DNA from: JALOLG01 sp963776935
GTDB lineage: Bacteria > Actinomycetota > Acidimicrobiia > Acidimicrobiales > Ilumatobacteraceae
DNA length: 64,000 nucleotides
NCBI GenBank assembly: GCA_963776935.1
Contig: CAVZOP010000001.1
Location: forward strand, 620,001-684,000
Direction of reading: 5' to 3'
Positions 38,801 to 48,946 of this stretch are shown here, piece by piece. Position numbers and translations under genes: made by a program. Position 1 is the first letter of the stretch; each line of letters starts with the position of its first letter. The notes under the pieces were generated by a model. It saw only the letters and a program-made list of their open reading frames with translations. It had not been told where the DNA came from and searched no databases.

Positions 38801-39469
38801 TTGAATGGGACGGTGCACGAGACCTCGACCCCCCACGAGATCCTGCGCTGGGCCGGCGAGACGTTCGGCGACGACTTGGTCGTGACGGCGAGCTTCGGCG
38901 ACGCGGTGCTCGCCCACCTCGCCAACTCCGTGCTGCCGGGCGTCGACATCGTGCTGCTCGACACGGGGTACCTGTTCGCCGAGACCGAGTGGTACGCCGA
39001 CGATCTGCGGCGCCGGTACGGGCTCAACCTGCGAACGGTGCACCCACTCCCCGACATCGAACGCGACGTGTGGCAGACCGACACCGACGCGTGTTGCGCA
39101 GCCCGCAAGGTCGAACCGCTCCAGCGGGCGCTGGCCGGGAAGCGGGCCTGGGTGACCGGGCTGCGGCGGGCCGAGTCGCCGTTGCGGGCGAGAACGCCCG
39201 TCGTCCACGACGACCTGCTCCGCGCCGTCACCAAGATCAATCCGATTGCCGCGTGGTCCGACGACGACGTCGCCACCTACACCGCGATGCACGACCTCCC
39301 GGCCCATCCGCTGACCGATCGGGGCTACCCATCGATCGGCTGCTGGCCCTGCACGCGACCCGCTTCCGGCGACGATCCCCGCGCCGGCCGGTGGGCGGGG
39401 ACGGCCAAGACCGAGTGCGGGTTGCATGGCTCGGGCGTTCCGGTGTTCGTCGACGAGCGGACGCCGTAG
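38801..39469 (+). CDS. cysH: Adenylyl-sulfate / phosphoadenylyl-sulfate reductase
   Basis: 222 residues (from TTG at 38801; a GTG at 38813 is an alternative). PP-loop motif LVVTASFGDAVLAHL and DTGYLFAETEWYADDL. The cysteine pairs DACCAARKVEPL and IGCWPCTRPASG form a [4Fe-4S] site as in the APS-reductase (plant/actinobacterial) type, and KTECGLHG carries the catalytic Cys. It reduces APS to sulfite. The sulfite reductase gene begins 4 nt after its stop. It sits in the divergent sulfate-assimilation locus. Confidence 0.9.
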   Translation: MNGTVHETSTPHEILRWAGETFGDDLVVTASFGDAVLAHLANSVLPGVDIVLLDTGYLFAETEWYADDLRRRYGLNLRTVHPLPDIERDVWQTDTDACCAARKVEPLQRALAGKRAWVTGLRRAESPLRARTPVVHDDLLRAVTKINPIAAWSDDDVATYTAMHDLPAHPLTDRGYPSIGCWPCTRPASGDDPRAGRWAGTAKTECGLHGSGVPVFVDERTP

Positions 39470-39472
39470 CTC

Positions 39473-41903
39473 ATGGCTGTCGAGGCGATCAAGGCCGACA
39501 GCGGGTACCTGCGCGGCTCGATCGGCGACGAGCTCGGCGTCGCCGAGGAGTTCGGCGCCGAGAGCACGGTGCTGCTCAAGTTCCACGGCATCTACCAGCA
39601 AGACGACCGTGATGTCCGCCGGTCCCGCGCGCAGCAGAAGCTCCCGCTCGACTACTCGTGCATGGTGCGCACGTCGGTGCCGGGCGGGGTGATCGCGCTC
39701 GACCAGTGGCTGGCGCTCGACCGCCTCGCCGAGCTCGCCGACGGCGCCATGCGCCTGACCACCAGACAGGGCGTGCAGTACCACTTCGTGCCCAAGGGTG
39801 AGCTGCACGACGTCGTGCGCGGCATCAACGACTCGCTGCTCACGACGCTCGCCGCGTGCGGCGACGTCGTCCGCAATGTGATGGCCTGCCCGTTGTCGCG
39901 CGCCGACCGGCGGGCCGTGCTCGCCCCGGTCGTCGCCGAGCTCGTGCGACGGTTCCGCCCCCGCACGCCGTCCTACTGGGAGTTGTGGCTCGACGGCGAA
40001 CGGGCGGTCACGGCCGAGGCACCGCCGGCCGACGGGCCGGTCGAGCCGCTGTACGGCGAGACCTACCTGCCGCGCAAGTTCAAGATCGGGATCGCCTGGC
40101 CGGGTGACAACTGCGTCGACATCCACTCGCACGACGTCGGCATCGTCCCGACCCTGAGCGAAGGGCTCACCGGCGAGTTGACCGGCTTCGTCGTGCTCGC
40201 CGGTGGCGGGATGGGCATGAGCCACTCCCGGCCCGACGACACGTACCCGGTGCTCGGCCGCCCGGTCGCGTGGGTCCCGCCCGCCGACCTCGCCGACGTC
40301 GTCGAGGCGATCGTCGCCACCCAGCGCGACTTCGGCAACCGCGACGACCGGCACCGGGCCCGCCTCAAGTACACGCTCGAGGAGCACGGCATCGACTGGC
40401 TCCGCGCCGAGATCGAGGCCCGTACCGGACGACGCGGTCGCCGAGCCCGTCGAGCTGCTGCCGTGGACCGTCGATGCACATCACGGCTGGGATCACGACA
40501 CGCTCGGGCTCCCCGTGCCCTCGGGCCGGGTGGCGGGCAACTACCGCGAGGGCGTCCGTGCCGTCGTCCAGTCGGGTCTCGTCTCCGAGATCCGGGTCAC
40601 GCCACGCCAAGACCTGCTGTTGTGCGGCGTCCGCGACCGCGACGCGGTGGTGAGCGTGCTGCGCCAGCACCACGTCGCGCTGCCGGACGAGGTGAGCCCG
40701 CTCCGACGGCTGGCGATCGCCTGCCCGGCGCTCCCGACGTGTGGGCAGGCCCTTGGCGAGGCCGAGCGCGTCCTGCCGGCGGTGATCGACGAGCTCGAGA
40801 AGCTGCTCGCCGACACCGGCAACGAGGGCCAGGCGATCCGGCTCAACATGACCGGGTGCCCGAACGGCTGTGCCCGGCCGTACTCGGCCGAGATCGGCAT
40901 CGTGGGACGCACGAAGAAGACCTACGACCTGTACCTCGGCGGCTCGGCGGGTGGCGACCGTCTCGCCCAGCGGGTGCGGGCCGACATCCCGCTCGACGAG
41001 CTCACCGCCCACCTGCGCCCGCTGCTCGAGCGCTTCGCCGACGACGGCTCGGCTGTGGGCTTCGGCGACTGGTGCCACGCCCAGGGTGTCACCACGCTCG
41101 AGACCTGGTTGCCGGCGCCGACCGTGCGCCGCCGCGATCGAGTGGCCGTGACGCTCGGGAGTCGACGCGTGACGGTGTCGCTCGTCGGTGCCGGCCCTGG
41201 CGACCCCGACCTGTTGACCCTCCGCGCCGCCCGCCTGCTGGCCGAGGCCGACGTCGTCGTGCACGACACGCTCGTCGGCGAAGGCGTGCTGGCGATCGTG
41301 TCGCCGCAGGCCGAGCTGATCGACGTCGGCAAGCGGCCCGGCCGGCCGATCCCCCAGGAGATGATCTCGGCCCTGCTCGTCGAGCTCGGACGACAGGGCA
41401 AGCGGGTCGTGCGGCTCAAGGGCGGCGATCCGTTCGTGTTCGGCCGCGGCGGCGAGGAAGCGCTCGCGCTCCAGGGCGCGTCGGTTCCGTTCGAGATCGT
41501 GCCCGGCATCACCTCGTCGGTCGCGGCCCCGGCCGCCGCCGGCATCCCGGTCACCCACCGCGGCATGTCGGCCGCGTTCACGGTCGTCACCGGCCACCGC
41601 CGGGCCGGCGAGCACGACGTCGACTGGCGCTCGCTCGCCAAGGTCGGCGGCACGATCGTCGTGCTGATGGGCGTCGCCCAGCGGGCCACGATCGCCGCCG
41701 AACTGATCGCCGGCGGGCTCGCCCCGTCGACACCGGTGGCGGCCGTCCACCGCGCCACCACCGACCAGCAAGACGTCGTCCGCTGCGAGCTGGCGGACCT
41801 TGAAGCGACGCCGATCGAGTCCCCCGCCGTGATCGTGATCGGCCCCGTCGCCGCCCTCGACCTCACCCCGATCTCGGCCAACCTCGCCGTTCTGTCTGCC
41901 TGA
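39473..41903 (+). CDS. Sulfite reductase (siroheme) fused to uroporphyrinogen-III C-methyltransferase, one frameshift
   Basis: The N-terminal 320 residues (DYSCMVRTSVPGGVIALDQW, LTTRQGVQYHFVPKG) and the segment after the frame change near 40428 form an assimilatory sulfite reductase of the NirA/Sir type. The siroheme/[4Fe-4S] ligands are in IACPALPTCGQAL (Cys-x5-Cys) and MTGCPNGCARPYSAEIGI (Cys-x3-Cys). With no stop the frame continues into SUMT: VSLVGAGPGDPDLLTLRAAR, KGGDPFVFGRGGEEALAL and VPFEIVPGITSSVAAPAAAG. SUMT makes precorrin-2, the precursor of the siroheme this enzyme needs. The total is about 810 codons. The link residues PAPTVRRRDRVAVTLGSRR are flexible. A false joining through an undetected indel is possible. 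Confidence 0.8.
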
Positions 41904-41939
41904 GACTTCGTCGCCGCCCGTCTCAGGCAGACAGAACGG
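41887..41939. terminator. Bidirectional 20-bp hairpin that encodes the ends of both flanking genes
   Basis: CCGTTCTGTCTGCCTGAGAC (41887-41906) pairs perfectly with 41920-41939; the loop is 13 nt. Both convergent proteins end Val-Leu-Ser-Ala-stop within the arms. It should stop transcription from both sides. Confidence 0.75.
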
Positions 41940-43894
41940 GGGGTGGAGGGGCGGTGGTGACGAAGGCGAGCTCTTGGACGGCTCTCGTCATGGCGACGTA
42001 GAGGAGGCGGGCGCCGCGGGCGTCGTCGCCGAGGATGTCGTGGGGGTTCACCACCACGACGCCGTCGAACTCCAGACCCTTGACCTCCTCTGGACCGAAC
42101 AGCGGGACGTCGTCGTGGCCGAGCTGGTGGACGTGGTCGACGGCGATCAGGCCGATGGCGGCCAACGCGGCCGTGATCGCCGCGTGGTCGCCCGGCGGTG
42201 CGACCACGCCGGTGAGGCGGTGACGATGCTTGACCTGGGCTACGACGGTGGCGGTCGACGCCGCCAGTTCGTCGGGTGACACGGTGTGCCACACCGGCGG
42301 GCCACCGTCGCCGCGCACGCTCCGGCTGGCGACGGCATCGACGCCGGTCAGCGGCAGCAGCCGGTTGGCGATCACGAGGATCGGTTCCGGCACGCGGTAC
42401 CCGATCGTCAACTCGGCGATTGAGCCGCTCACGGTGCCGCCGACGGAGCTGCGTACCGAACCGCGCACGGACCCACGGACAGCGAGGTTGGCGAACACAT
42501 CGCGCCAGTTCTCCTGGCCGGCCGGCGTGGTCGACTGGGCGACGTCACCGACGAGCGTCATCGAGCCCGACGGGCTGCGGCGGCCGATCACGCGCAGCGC
42601 CACCGCCGAATGGTCCTGCGCCTCGTCGACGATCACGTGGCCGTACGTGAACGGCGTGCCGTTGAGCAACGTGTTGGCCTCGTCGACGAGGAACTGGTCG
42701 GCCGCGGTCCAGATTCTCCGCTTGCCGGTCGCACCCGGGAGCATCCGATCGACGAGGCGCACCGGCTGCTGGGTCGGCCAGGCCCTGTTCAGCACCGCCT
42801 TCAACGGCGCCGCTCGCGACCACGCCTCGTCGGAGTCGGTGCGACGGAGGAGCGCCTGGCGAGCCAGCACGCGGAGCCGTTCGCGCCGCTGGTTGATCGG
42901 CACGATCCCCTGCTTGGCGATCTCGATCCACGACGCCACCTCGGCCCGGGTGAACACCACCGTGCGAGCACCGATCGGGACGGCGACGTCGTCGTCGGGC
43001 GGCACGATCGCGGCGAGTGCCGCTTCGACCATCTCGTCGAGCCGGTCGGCCGATCCCTTCCAGCGAGCGGTCGCCGGATCGTCGACGCCACCGATCTCGA
43101 CCTTCGGCAGGCACAGGTCGAGCGCCGTGCACTGCCGGACGGCGCGCTCGCCGAGCGACGGCAGCACGTTGGCGATGTAGTCGAGGAACGCCTTGTTCGG
43201 GCCGACCACCAGCACGCCGTCGCGTGCCAGCCGGCCGCGGTGCTCGAACAGCAGGTAGGCCGCGCGGTGCAGGGCGACCGCCGTCTTGCCGGTGCCGGGA
43301 CCGCCTTGCACGATCAACGCCTGGTCGATCGGCGACCGGATGACGACGTCCTGCTCGGCCTGGATCGTCGCCACGATCTCGCGCATCGCGCCCGACCGGG
43401 CGGCGCCGATCTCGGCCAGCACCGGGTCGGGCACGCCGCTCGCGACCTCGCCGCCCGACGGGTCGTCGAGGTGCTCGTCGAGGTAGGCGATCAGCTCACC
43501 CTCGTCGAGCGTGAACCGCCGCCGGAACGACATCCCGAGCGGGTCGACGGCCGTCGCCCGGTAGAACGGCGCCGAGATCGGCGCCCGCCAGTCGACGACG
43601 ACCGGGTCGTGGTCGTCGTTCTCGATGTGACGCCGCCCGATGTACCACTGGTCGACGCCGCCACCGCGACGCGGCTCGTCGATGCGTCCGAAGAAATCGC
43701 CGGCGCCGGGCGAGCGGAGCGATTCGAGCGCCTCGGCGACGGTCACCTCGACGTACTCCTTGGTGAACTCGTCCGCCGTGGCGTCGGGGTCGACCCGTTC
43801 GAGGCGGTGGATCATGCGATCGCGCGCTGCCGCGCGCGAACGCCAGCCGTGCCCGCTCCGCTGGGAGCTCTGGGAAGCTGATGCCGGTCGACAC
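41923..43894 (-). CDS. HelD-like UvrD superfamily 1 helicase, one frameshift near the start
   Basis: About 657 residues. GTG at 43894 (MSTGISFPELPAERARLAFA in translation); an extra base near 43838 moves the rest, from DRMIHRLERVDPD, into the main frame. The HelD-type N-terminal GIGRRHIENDDHD-like strand region (PVVVDWRAPISAPFYRATAV) precedes Walker A VQGGPGTGKTAVALHRAAYL and motif II HVIVDEAQDHSAVALRVI. The ending YVAMTRAVQELAFV is the last helicase motif. HelD proteins in Actinobacteria bind RNA polymerase and recycle stalled complexes. TAACGT (43909-43904) lies 9 nt upstream. The last codons lie in the shared terminator. Confidence 0.8.
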
Positions 43895-44006
43895 GGGCGG
43901 AACACGTTAACGGAACGTTGACGGCTCGCAGACGGCGAACTGCCAGACATCAGACCCACAATCAGGCATGATCGGCGCTGCGAGCCGCCAAACTGTGAAC
44001 GTGCCG

Positions 44007-44769
44007 ATGTCGGCGGACGGGTCGCCCCTTCGCATCCTCGAACTCACGAAGTGGTTCGGTGAGACGTTCGCGATCAACGCCCTGACGTTGGTCGTCCCCA
44101 ACGGCTCGTGCTACGGGTTGGTCGGGCCGAACGGAAGCGGCAAGTCGACGACGTTGCGGTCGGTCGTCGGACTGGTGCGCCCCGACGCCGGGCGGATCGA
44201 GGTCTGCGGGCATCGACGTCGCGACCGACGTCCTGGCGGCGCGGGCCGAGGTCGGCGTCGTGCTCGATCCGCTGCAGCTGTTCGAACGCCTCACCGCCAA
44301 CGAGTTCCTCACCACGCTCGGCGAGCTGCGCCGGCTCGAGCCCGACGTCGTGCGCGAGCGGGCCGACGAGCTGTTCGCTGTGCTCCAACTCACGGACGAC
44401 GCCGACCGTCAGATCGCCGGCTACAGCCACGGGATGCGGAAGAAGACCGCCCTCGCCGCGGCGCTGCTCCACCGCCCCCGCCTGCTGCTGCTCGACGAGC
44501 CGTTCGAGGGCGTCGATCCGGTCTCGGCGCGCACGATGCGCACGATGCTCGAGCGATTCCGCGCGGGTGGTGGCACCGTCGTGCTGAGCAGCCACGTGAT
44601 GGATCTCGTCGAACGACTCTGCGACCACGTCGGTGTCATCCATCGTGGCCAACTCGTCGCCACCGGACCCACCGAAACGTTGCGCAACGGTCGCCGTCTC
44701 GAGGACGCGTTCATCGACGTGATCGGAGAGACCACGGTCGACGACCAGGCGCTGGCGTGGCTGTCCTGA
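44007..44769 (+). CDS. ABC transporter ATP-binding protein, one frameshift
   Basis: Walker A GLVGPNGSGKSTTLRSVVGL, signature region IAGYSHGMRKKTALAAALL (a divergent form of LSGGQ), Walker B RLLLLDEPFEGVD and H-loop VVLSSHVMDLVE. An extra base near 44213 splits the domain (VCGIDVATDV restored). The start is not certain: an in-frame ATG at 43968 would add 13 residues. The stop lies 13 nt inside the permease gene, so the two are coupled. The pair forms an ABC-2-type exporter of unknown substrate. The gene diverges from the helicase gene. Confidence 0.75.
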
Positions 44770-46361
44770 TCCGAACCTTCGTCAAGCTCCGCTGGCGACT
44801 CCTTCGCGGCTCGCTGCGCGGCAAGGGGTCCGAGAAGGTCGGGGTGATCCTCAGCACCGTCGCGTCGGGCCTCCTCGGTGTTGGCGTCGGGTTGGCGATG
44901 GCGACGCAGGGCCGGTCCGTCGCAGACGACGAGAACCTCTTCGTGTTGTTCTGCGTCACCGTCGCCTTCGCGATCGTCGGCATCAGCATCGTCGCCGGCG
45001 TCACGCAGCCGGTCGATCCGCGGGTGATCGCGACCGAGCCGTTGTCGGACCGGGAACGGGCGATCGGGCTGCTCACCTCGGCGGCGTCGGGACCACCGGG
45101 ACTGTCGGGCGTGCCTGATCGGGCTGGGCCTCGCCGTCGGCGCGACCCGCGGCGCGGCATCGCTCGTGATCGTCGTGCCGACCGTGCTCGCCTGGCTCGC
45201 GACGCTGCTCCTGTTGACACGCACGACCACCAACGCGCTCGGCCTGTTGAGCAATCGGTACCCCCGGTCCGGTCAGGTGATCGTCGGTCTGTCGGGTCTC
45301 GTGTTCTACGCCGCCTTCCAGGTCGTGCCGATGGTGCTCGGCAGCCTCGACCGCGGCGACCGTGACCACGTCGCCCGCGTGATCGCCTTCAACCCCGTCG
45401 GCCAACTCGGCCGAGCGTTGGGCGCGGCCGACGAGTCGACGGCCGCCGCCGCCGGACACCTCGTGCTCGGCGCGCTCTGGATCCCGCTGCTCGCCGCCGC
45501 GTTCCAGTCGACGACACACGCCCTCACCGTCTCGACCCGACGGGGTCCGTCGTCGGGAGCGGCGACGACGTCGCCCGTGTCCACGCCATCGACGATGCGC
45601 AAGGTCGTCCGCCGGGCGTGCGGATCCGGCGGGGCCGGCGCGATCGCCTGGCGCAGCCTGCTCACCCGCTTCCGCACGCCTCGGACGGCGCTCGAGACGT
45701 TCATCGGTGCCGGCATCGGGCTCGCCGCCGTGCTCGTGCCGACGCTGCTCCGCGATGCGCCCGGTGGTGGCGCGGTGCTCGTCGGCGGGGCGATCCAGCT
45801 CGCCGTGCTGTTCATGTCGGGCAACAGCTTCGGCAGCGACGGTCCGGCGCTCACCAACGAGTTGCTCGCCGGCGCCGGACCATCGATGCTCGCCCGCGGC
45901 AAGGCGCGCTCGATCGCCGTCGTCGCCTCGCCCCTCGTGCTGATCGGACCCGTCCTGGCGGCCGCGATCACTGCGGAATGGGGGTACCTCGCCGGCCGGC
46001 ATCCTGGTCGCGTAGCGGCGCGCTGCTGGCGGGCGCGGGCGGGGCGATCGTGCAGTCGACGGTCGTGCCGGTCGCGATCCCCGACAGCGACAACCCGTTC
46101 GCCGGCGGCGAGACCGGCCGGGGGATGATGGCGGCCCTGCTCCTGGGTGCCGTGCTCCTGACCCTCGCCGTCGTCACGCTCCCCGTCGCGCTGGCACTGC
46201 TGTGGGCCAACGCCCGCGGGTCCGTCGAGTTGGTGACCGTGTTCGGCGCGGCGACGGTCGCGATCGGGTGGGCGTTGATGCGCGGTGGGGTCGCCTTCTC
46301 GGCCGGACGGCTGACGCGCCGCGGCCCCGAGTTCCTCACCGCCATCACCCCCTCTCGCTGA
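44757..46361 (+). CDS. ABC-2-type permease, three frameshifts
   Basis: GTG at 44757 overlaps the ATPase end. The frame changes at about 45110, 45997 and 46014, each explained by an extra base; their sum keeps the last frame equal to the first. The restored protein of about 534 residues has some 12 hydrophobic segments, for example VGVILSTVASGLLGVGVGLA, VLAWLATLLLLTRTTTNALG, TFIGAGIGLAAVLVPTLL and LLGAVLLTLAVVTLPVALAL. A long soluble loop with basic residues (about residues 230-290) separates the halves. The substrate is unknown. This size and layout resembles the large actinobacterial ABC permeases without a clear clade. Confidence 0.65.
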
Positions 46362-46379
46362 CCGGTAGCGTGGTGGCTG

Positions 46380-46769
46380 ATGTGGATCGTCGCGGGCGTC
46401 ATCGTCATCGTCATCGTGGTGCTCGCCGTCGGCGCGATCGTGATCCGCAGACGGCGCGCCGCCGACGAGGAGGACAAGTGGCCGGCGCCGTCACCCGCCA
46501 CCGAATCGCTCCCGCCCGTCCACGCCCTCGACGACGCGCTGCGTACCGTCGAGTCGCTCACCGACGCCACGGGTTCGTCGCTGCTCGACCAGGTCGACCG
46601 GGACGGGCGCACGATCCGCGATCGGCTGGCGTCCGGCGAGGCCCATCTCGATTCGCTCCGCCAACCCGACGACACCGGCCCGCTCCTGCGCCGCGTGCTC
46701 GACGAGGTCGCCGGTGCGAACCCGGCCGACGACCACGCGCCGCCCACCGCACCCGACACCAGCACATAG
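46380..46769 (+). CDS. Small membrane-anchored protein
   Basis: 129 residues. One N-terminal helix (WIVAGVIVIVIVVLAVGAIV) is followed by a basic stop-transfer (RRRRAADEE) and a polar, partly helical tail (ALDDALRTVESLTDATGSSL). I do not recognise a family. TAGCGT (46366-46371) lies 8 nt before the ATG, so it has its own leaderless promoter although it follows the ABC permease by only 18 nt. It lies just before the mycofactocin genes, but a link to them is not shown. Confidence 0.5.
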   Translation: MWIVAGVIVIVIVVLAVGAIVIRRRRAADEEDKWPAPSPATESLPPVHALDDALRTVESLTDATGSSLLDQVDRDGRTIRDRLASGEAHLDSLRQPDDTGPLLRRVLDEVAGANPADDHAPPTAPDTST

Positions 46770-46821
46770 GGGGCAATCGGGGCACACATAGGGCGGTGCG
46801 GACCGGATCGGCACGCGACGG

Positions 46822-46827
46822 TACGCT
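46822..46827 (+). promoter_or_regulatory. -10 box of the mycofactocin operon
   Basis: TACGCT, 7 nt before the mftA ATG. The transcript would start at or next to the start codon. Confidence 0.45.
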
Positions 46828-46834
46828 CGCGTCC

Positions 46835-46972
46835 ATGGAACACGACCCGATCGTCGCTGACCCGGCCCCCGCTGACCTGCTCGAAGACTCGGGCGCGATC
46901 GAGGCACAACTGCTCGAGGACGAGCTGCTCATCGAGGAGATCTCGATCGACGGCATGTGCGGCGTCTACTGA
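46835..46972 (+). CDS. mftA: Mycofactocin precursor peptide MftA
   Basis: 45 residues. The acidic leader (ADLLEDSGAIEAQLLEDELL) ends in the diagnostic core IEEISIDGMCGVY; the terminal Val-Tyr is the pair that MftC decarboxylates and cross-links to make the redox cofactor mycofactocin. The gene is too short for many gene callers. The stop overlaps the mftB start (TGATG). No separate mftD, mftE, mftF or mftR is in the window. Confidence 0.95.
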   Translation: MEHDPIVADPAPADLLEDSGAIEAQLLEDELLIEEISIDGMCGVY

Positions 46973-47241
46973 TGCTCGACCGCGCCTTCGACCTGCATCC
47001 GCAGGTGGCGCTGCGACCCGAGCCGTTCGGCGCGCTCGCCTACCACTACGGCAACCGCAAGCTGGTCTTCCTCAAGCACGCCGACATCGTCCGGGTCGTC
47101 GGCTCCCTCGCCGACCACTCGACGCTGCGGGACGCGCTGATCGCGGCGGGGATCGCCGAACCCCGGTGGCCGGCGTTCGAACGGGCGGTCGCCGCATTGG
47201 TCGATTCGGAGATGCTCGGTGAGCGCGCACTCATTGGTTGA
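46972..47241 (+). CDS. mftB: Mycofactocin system chaperone MftB
   Basis: 89 residues of the PqqD-like, winged-helix RiPP recognition-element type: LDRAFDLHPQVALRPEPFG, then LAYHYGNRKLVFLKHADIVR. It binds the MftA leader and presents the core to MftC. The ATG overlaps the mftA stop; the mftC GTG lies 23 nt inside its end, so all three are made together. Confidence 0.92.
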   Translation: MLDRAFDLHPQVALRPEPFGALAYHYGNRKLVFLKHADIVRVVGSLADHSTLRDALIAAGIAEPRWPAFERAVAALVDSEMLGERALIG

Positions 47242-48340
47242 GCAGCTGAAGGGCGGTCTCGACGCCCCGATCTGCCTCACCTGGGAGCTCACCTACGCGT
47301 GCAACCTCCAGTGCGTCCACTGCCTGTCGTCGTCAGGGCGGCGCGATCCTCGCGAGCTGACCACCGACGAGGCCAAGCGCGTGATCGACGAGCTCCGCGA
47401 CCTCCAGGTCTTCTACGTCAACATCGGCGGCGGCGAACCGATGATCCGGCGCGACTTCTTCGAGCTCGTCGAGCACGCCATCGGCAACGGCATCGGCGTC
47501 AAGTTCTCGACCAACGGCGCGTTCATCGACGCCGTCGCCGCCCGCCGGCTGGCGGCGATGGACTACCTCGACATCCAGATCAGCCTCGACGGCACCGATG
47601 CGGTCACCAACGATGCGGTGCGCGGCGACGGTTCCTACGCGCTCGCCCGGCAGGCGATGGACCACCTCCGCGACGCCGGGTTCGGTCCGTTCAAGATCTC
47701 GGTCGTCGTCACCCGCCACAACGTCGATCAGCTCGACGAGTTCAAGGCGCTCGCCGACTCCTACGGCGCGCAGCTGCGGGTCACCCGTCTGCGCCCGTCC
47801 GGCCGTGGCGCCGAATCGTGGCACGAGTTGCACCCGACCAACGCCCAGCAACGCCAGATCTACGAGTGGCTGCTGGCCCGCGGCGACGATGTGCTCACCG
47901 GTGACTCGTTCTTCCACCTCAACGCGCTCGGCGAGCCGTTGCCCGGTCTCAACATGTGCGGTGCGGGGCGGGTCGTGTGCCTCATCGACCCGATCGGCGA
48001 CGTGTACGCGTGCCCGTTCGTCATCCACGACGAGTTCAGGGCCGGCTCGGTGCGCGACGAAGGCGGCTTCGAACGCGTGTGGCGTGACAGCGACCTGTTC
48101 CGCGAGCTCCGGGAGCCGCAATCGGCCGGCGCCTGCGCATCGTGCGGGAACTACGACGCCTGCCAGGGCGGTTGCATGGCCGCCAAGTTCTTCACCGGCT
48201 TGCCGCTCGACGGACCCGACCCCGAGTGCGTGAGGGGCCACGGCGAGCTCGCCCTCGTGGGTGCCGGATCCGTGCCACGGCCGGCGATGGACCATTCCAG
48301 GCCGCAGCGAGCCCAACCCGTCACGTTCCTGCGGCGGTAA
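47219..48340 (+). CDS. mftC: Mycofactocin radical SAM maturase MftC
   Basis: 373 residues. The radical SAM cluster motif is in TYACNLQCVHCLSSSGRR (Cys-x3-Cys-x2-Cys), followed by the SAM-binding NIGGGEPMIRRDFF segment. A SPASM-type C-terminus with Cys-rich FRELREPQSAGACASCGNYD and ACQGGCMAAKFF holds auxiliary Fe-S clusters. It performs the oxidative decarboxylation of the MftA C-terminal Tyr and its later cyclisation with Val. The C-terminal tail beyond GLPLDGPDPEC is about 35 residues. plsY follows 2 nt downstream. Confidence 0.93.
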   Translation: MSAHSLVEQLKGGLDAPICLTWELTYACNLQCVHCLSSSGRRDPRELTTDEAKRVIDELRDLQVFYVNIGGGEPMIRRDFFELVEHAIGNGIGVKFSTNGAFIDAVAARRLAAMDYLDIQISLDGTDAVTNDAVRGDGSYALARQAMDHLRDAGFGPFKISVVVTRHNVDQLDEFKALADSYGAQLRVTRLRPSGRGAESWHELHPTNAQQRQIYEWLLARGDDVLTGDSFFHLNALGEPLPGLNMCGAGRVVCLIDPIGDVYACPFVIHDEFRAGSVRDEGGFERVWRDSDLFRELREPQSAGACASCGNYDACQGGCMAAKFFTGLPLDGPDPECVRGHGELALVGAGSVPRPAMDHSRPQRAQPVTFLRR

Positions 48341-48342
48341 CC

Positions 48343-48924
48343 GTGTGGGTGGCGCTGCTCCCGGCGGCGTACCTGCTCGGAACGTTCCCGAGCGCAGCAC
48401 TCGTCGCCCGCGCCAACGGCATCGACATCACCACCGTCGGGTCCGGGAACCCCGGCGCCTCCAACGTGACGCGCGCCCTCGGCTGGCGCAAAGGCATCTG
48501 GGTCTTCGTGCTCGACGCGCTGAAGGGCGCGATCGCCGCCGGGCTGGGCCTGCTCGTCGACGGCCGCCCGGCCGCCTACTGGCTCGGTGCGGCGGCCATC
48601 GTCGGCCACGTGTTCCCGATCATCAGCCGGTTCCGCGGCGGCAAGGGCGTGGCGACCGGCGCCGGGGTGATGGCCGTGCTGCACCCGCTCGTCACCGTCG
48701 CCCTGGCGGTCGTCTGGATCGTCCTCTCGCGCCTGACGTCGAAGGCCTCGATCGCGTCGATCGCGGTCGTCGCCCTGCTCCCCGTCGGCCTCATCGCCAC
48801 CGGCGCACCGGGATGGGAGCTGGCGGCCACGATCGGTCTGTGCGCGCTCGTGATGGCACGCCATCTCGGCAACCTCAAGCGTCTCGTGTCGAGGAAGGAA
48901 CCGAAGCTCTCGTCGCCGACGTGA
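48343..48924 (+). CDS. plsY: Glycerol-3-phosphate acyltransferase PlsY
   Basis: 193 residues, about five membrane helices. Family motifs: LLGTFPSAALVARANGID, TVGSGNPGASNVTRALGWRK, RFRGGKGVATGAGVMAVLHP and the closing MARHLGNLKRLV. It transfers an acyl group from acyl-phosphate to glycerol-3-phosphate, the first step of phospholipid synthesis. It starts 2 nt after mftC with a GTG, so it is likely co-transcribed with the mycofactocin genes; whether that is meaningful is not shown. An OYE-type gene follows, 22 nt downstream. Confidence 0.9.
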   Translation: MWVALLPAAYLLGTFPSAALVARANGIDITTVGSGNPGASNVTRALGWRKGIWVFVLDALKGAIAAGLGLLVDGRPAAYWLGAAAIVGHVFPIISRFRGGKGVATGAGVMAVLHPLVTVALAVVWIVLSRLTSKASIASIAVVALLPVGLIATGAPGWELAATIGLCALVMARHLGNLKRLVSRKEPKLSSPT

Positions 48925-48946
48925 CGCGACCGCGAGACTGGCGGCG

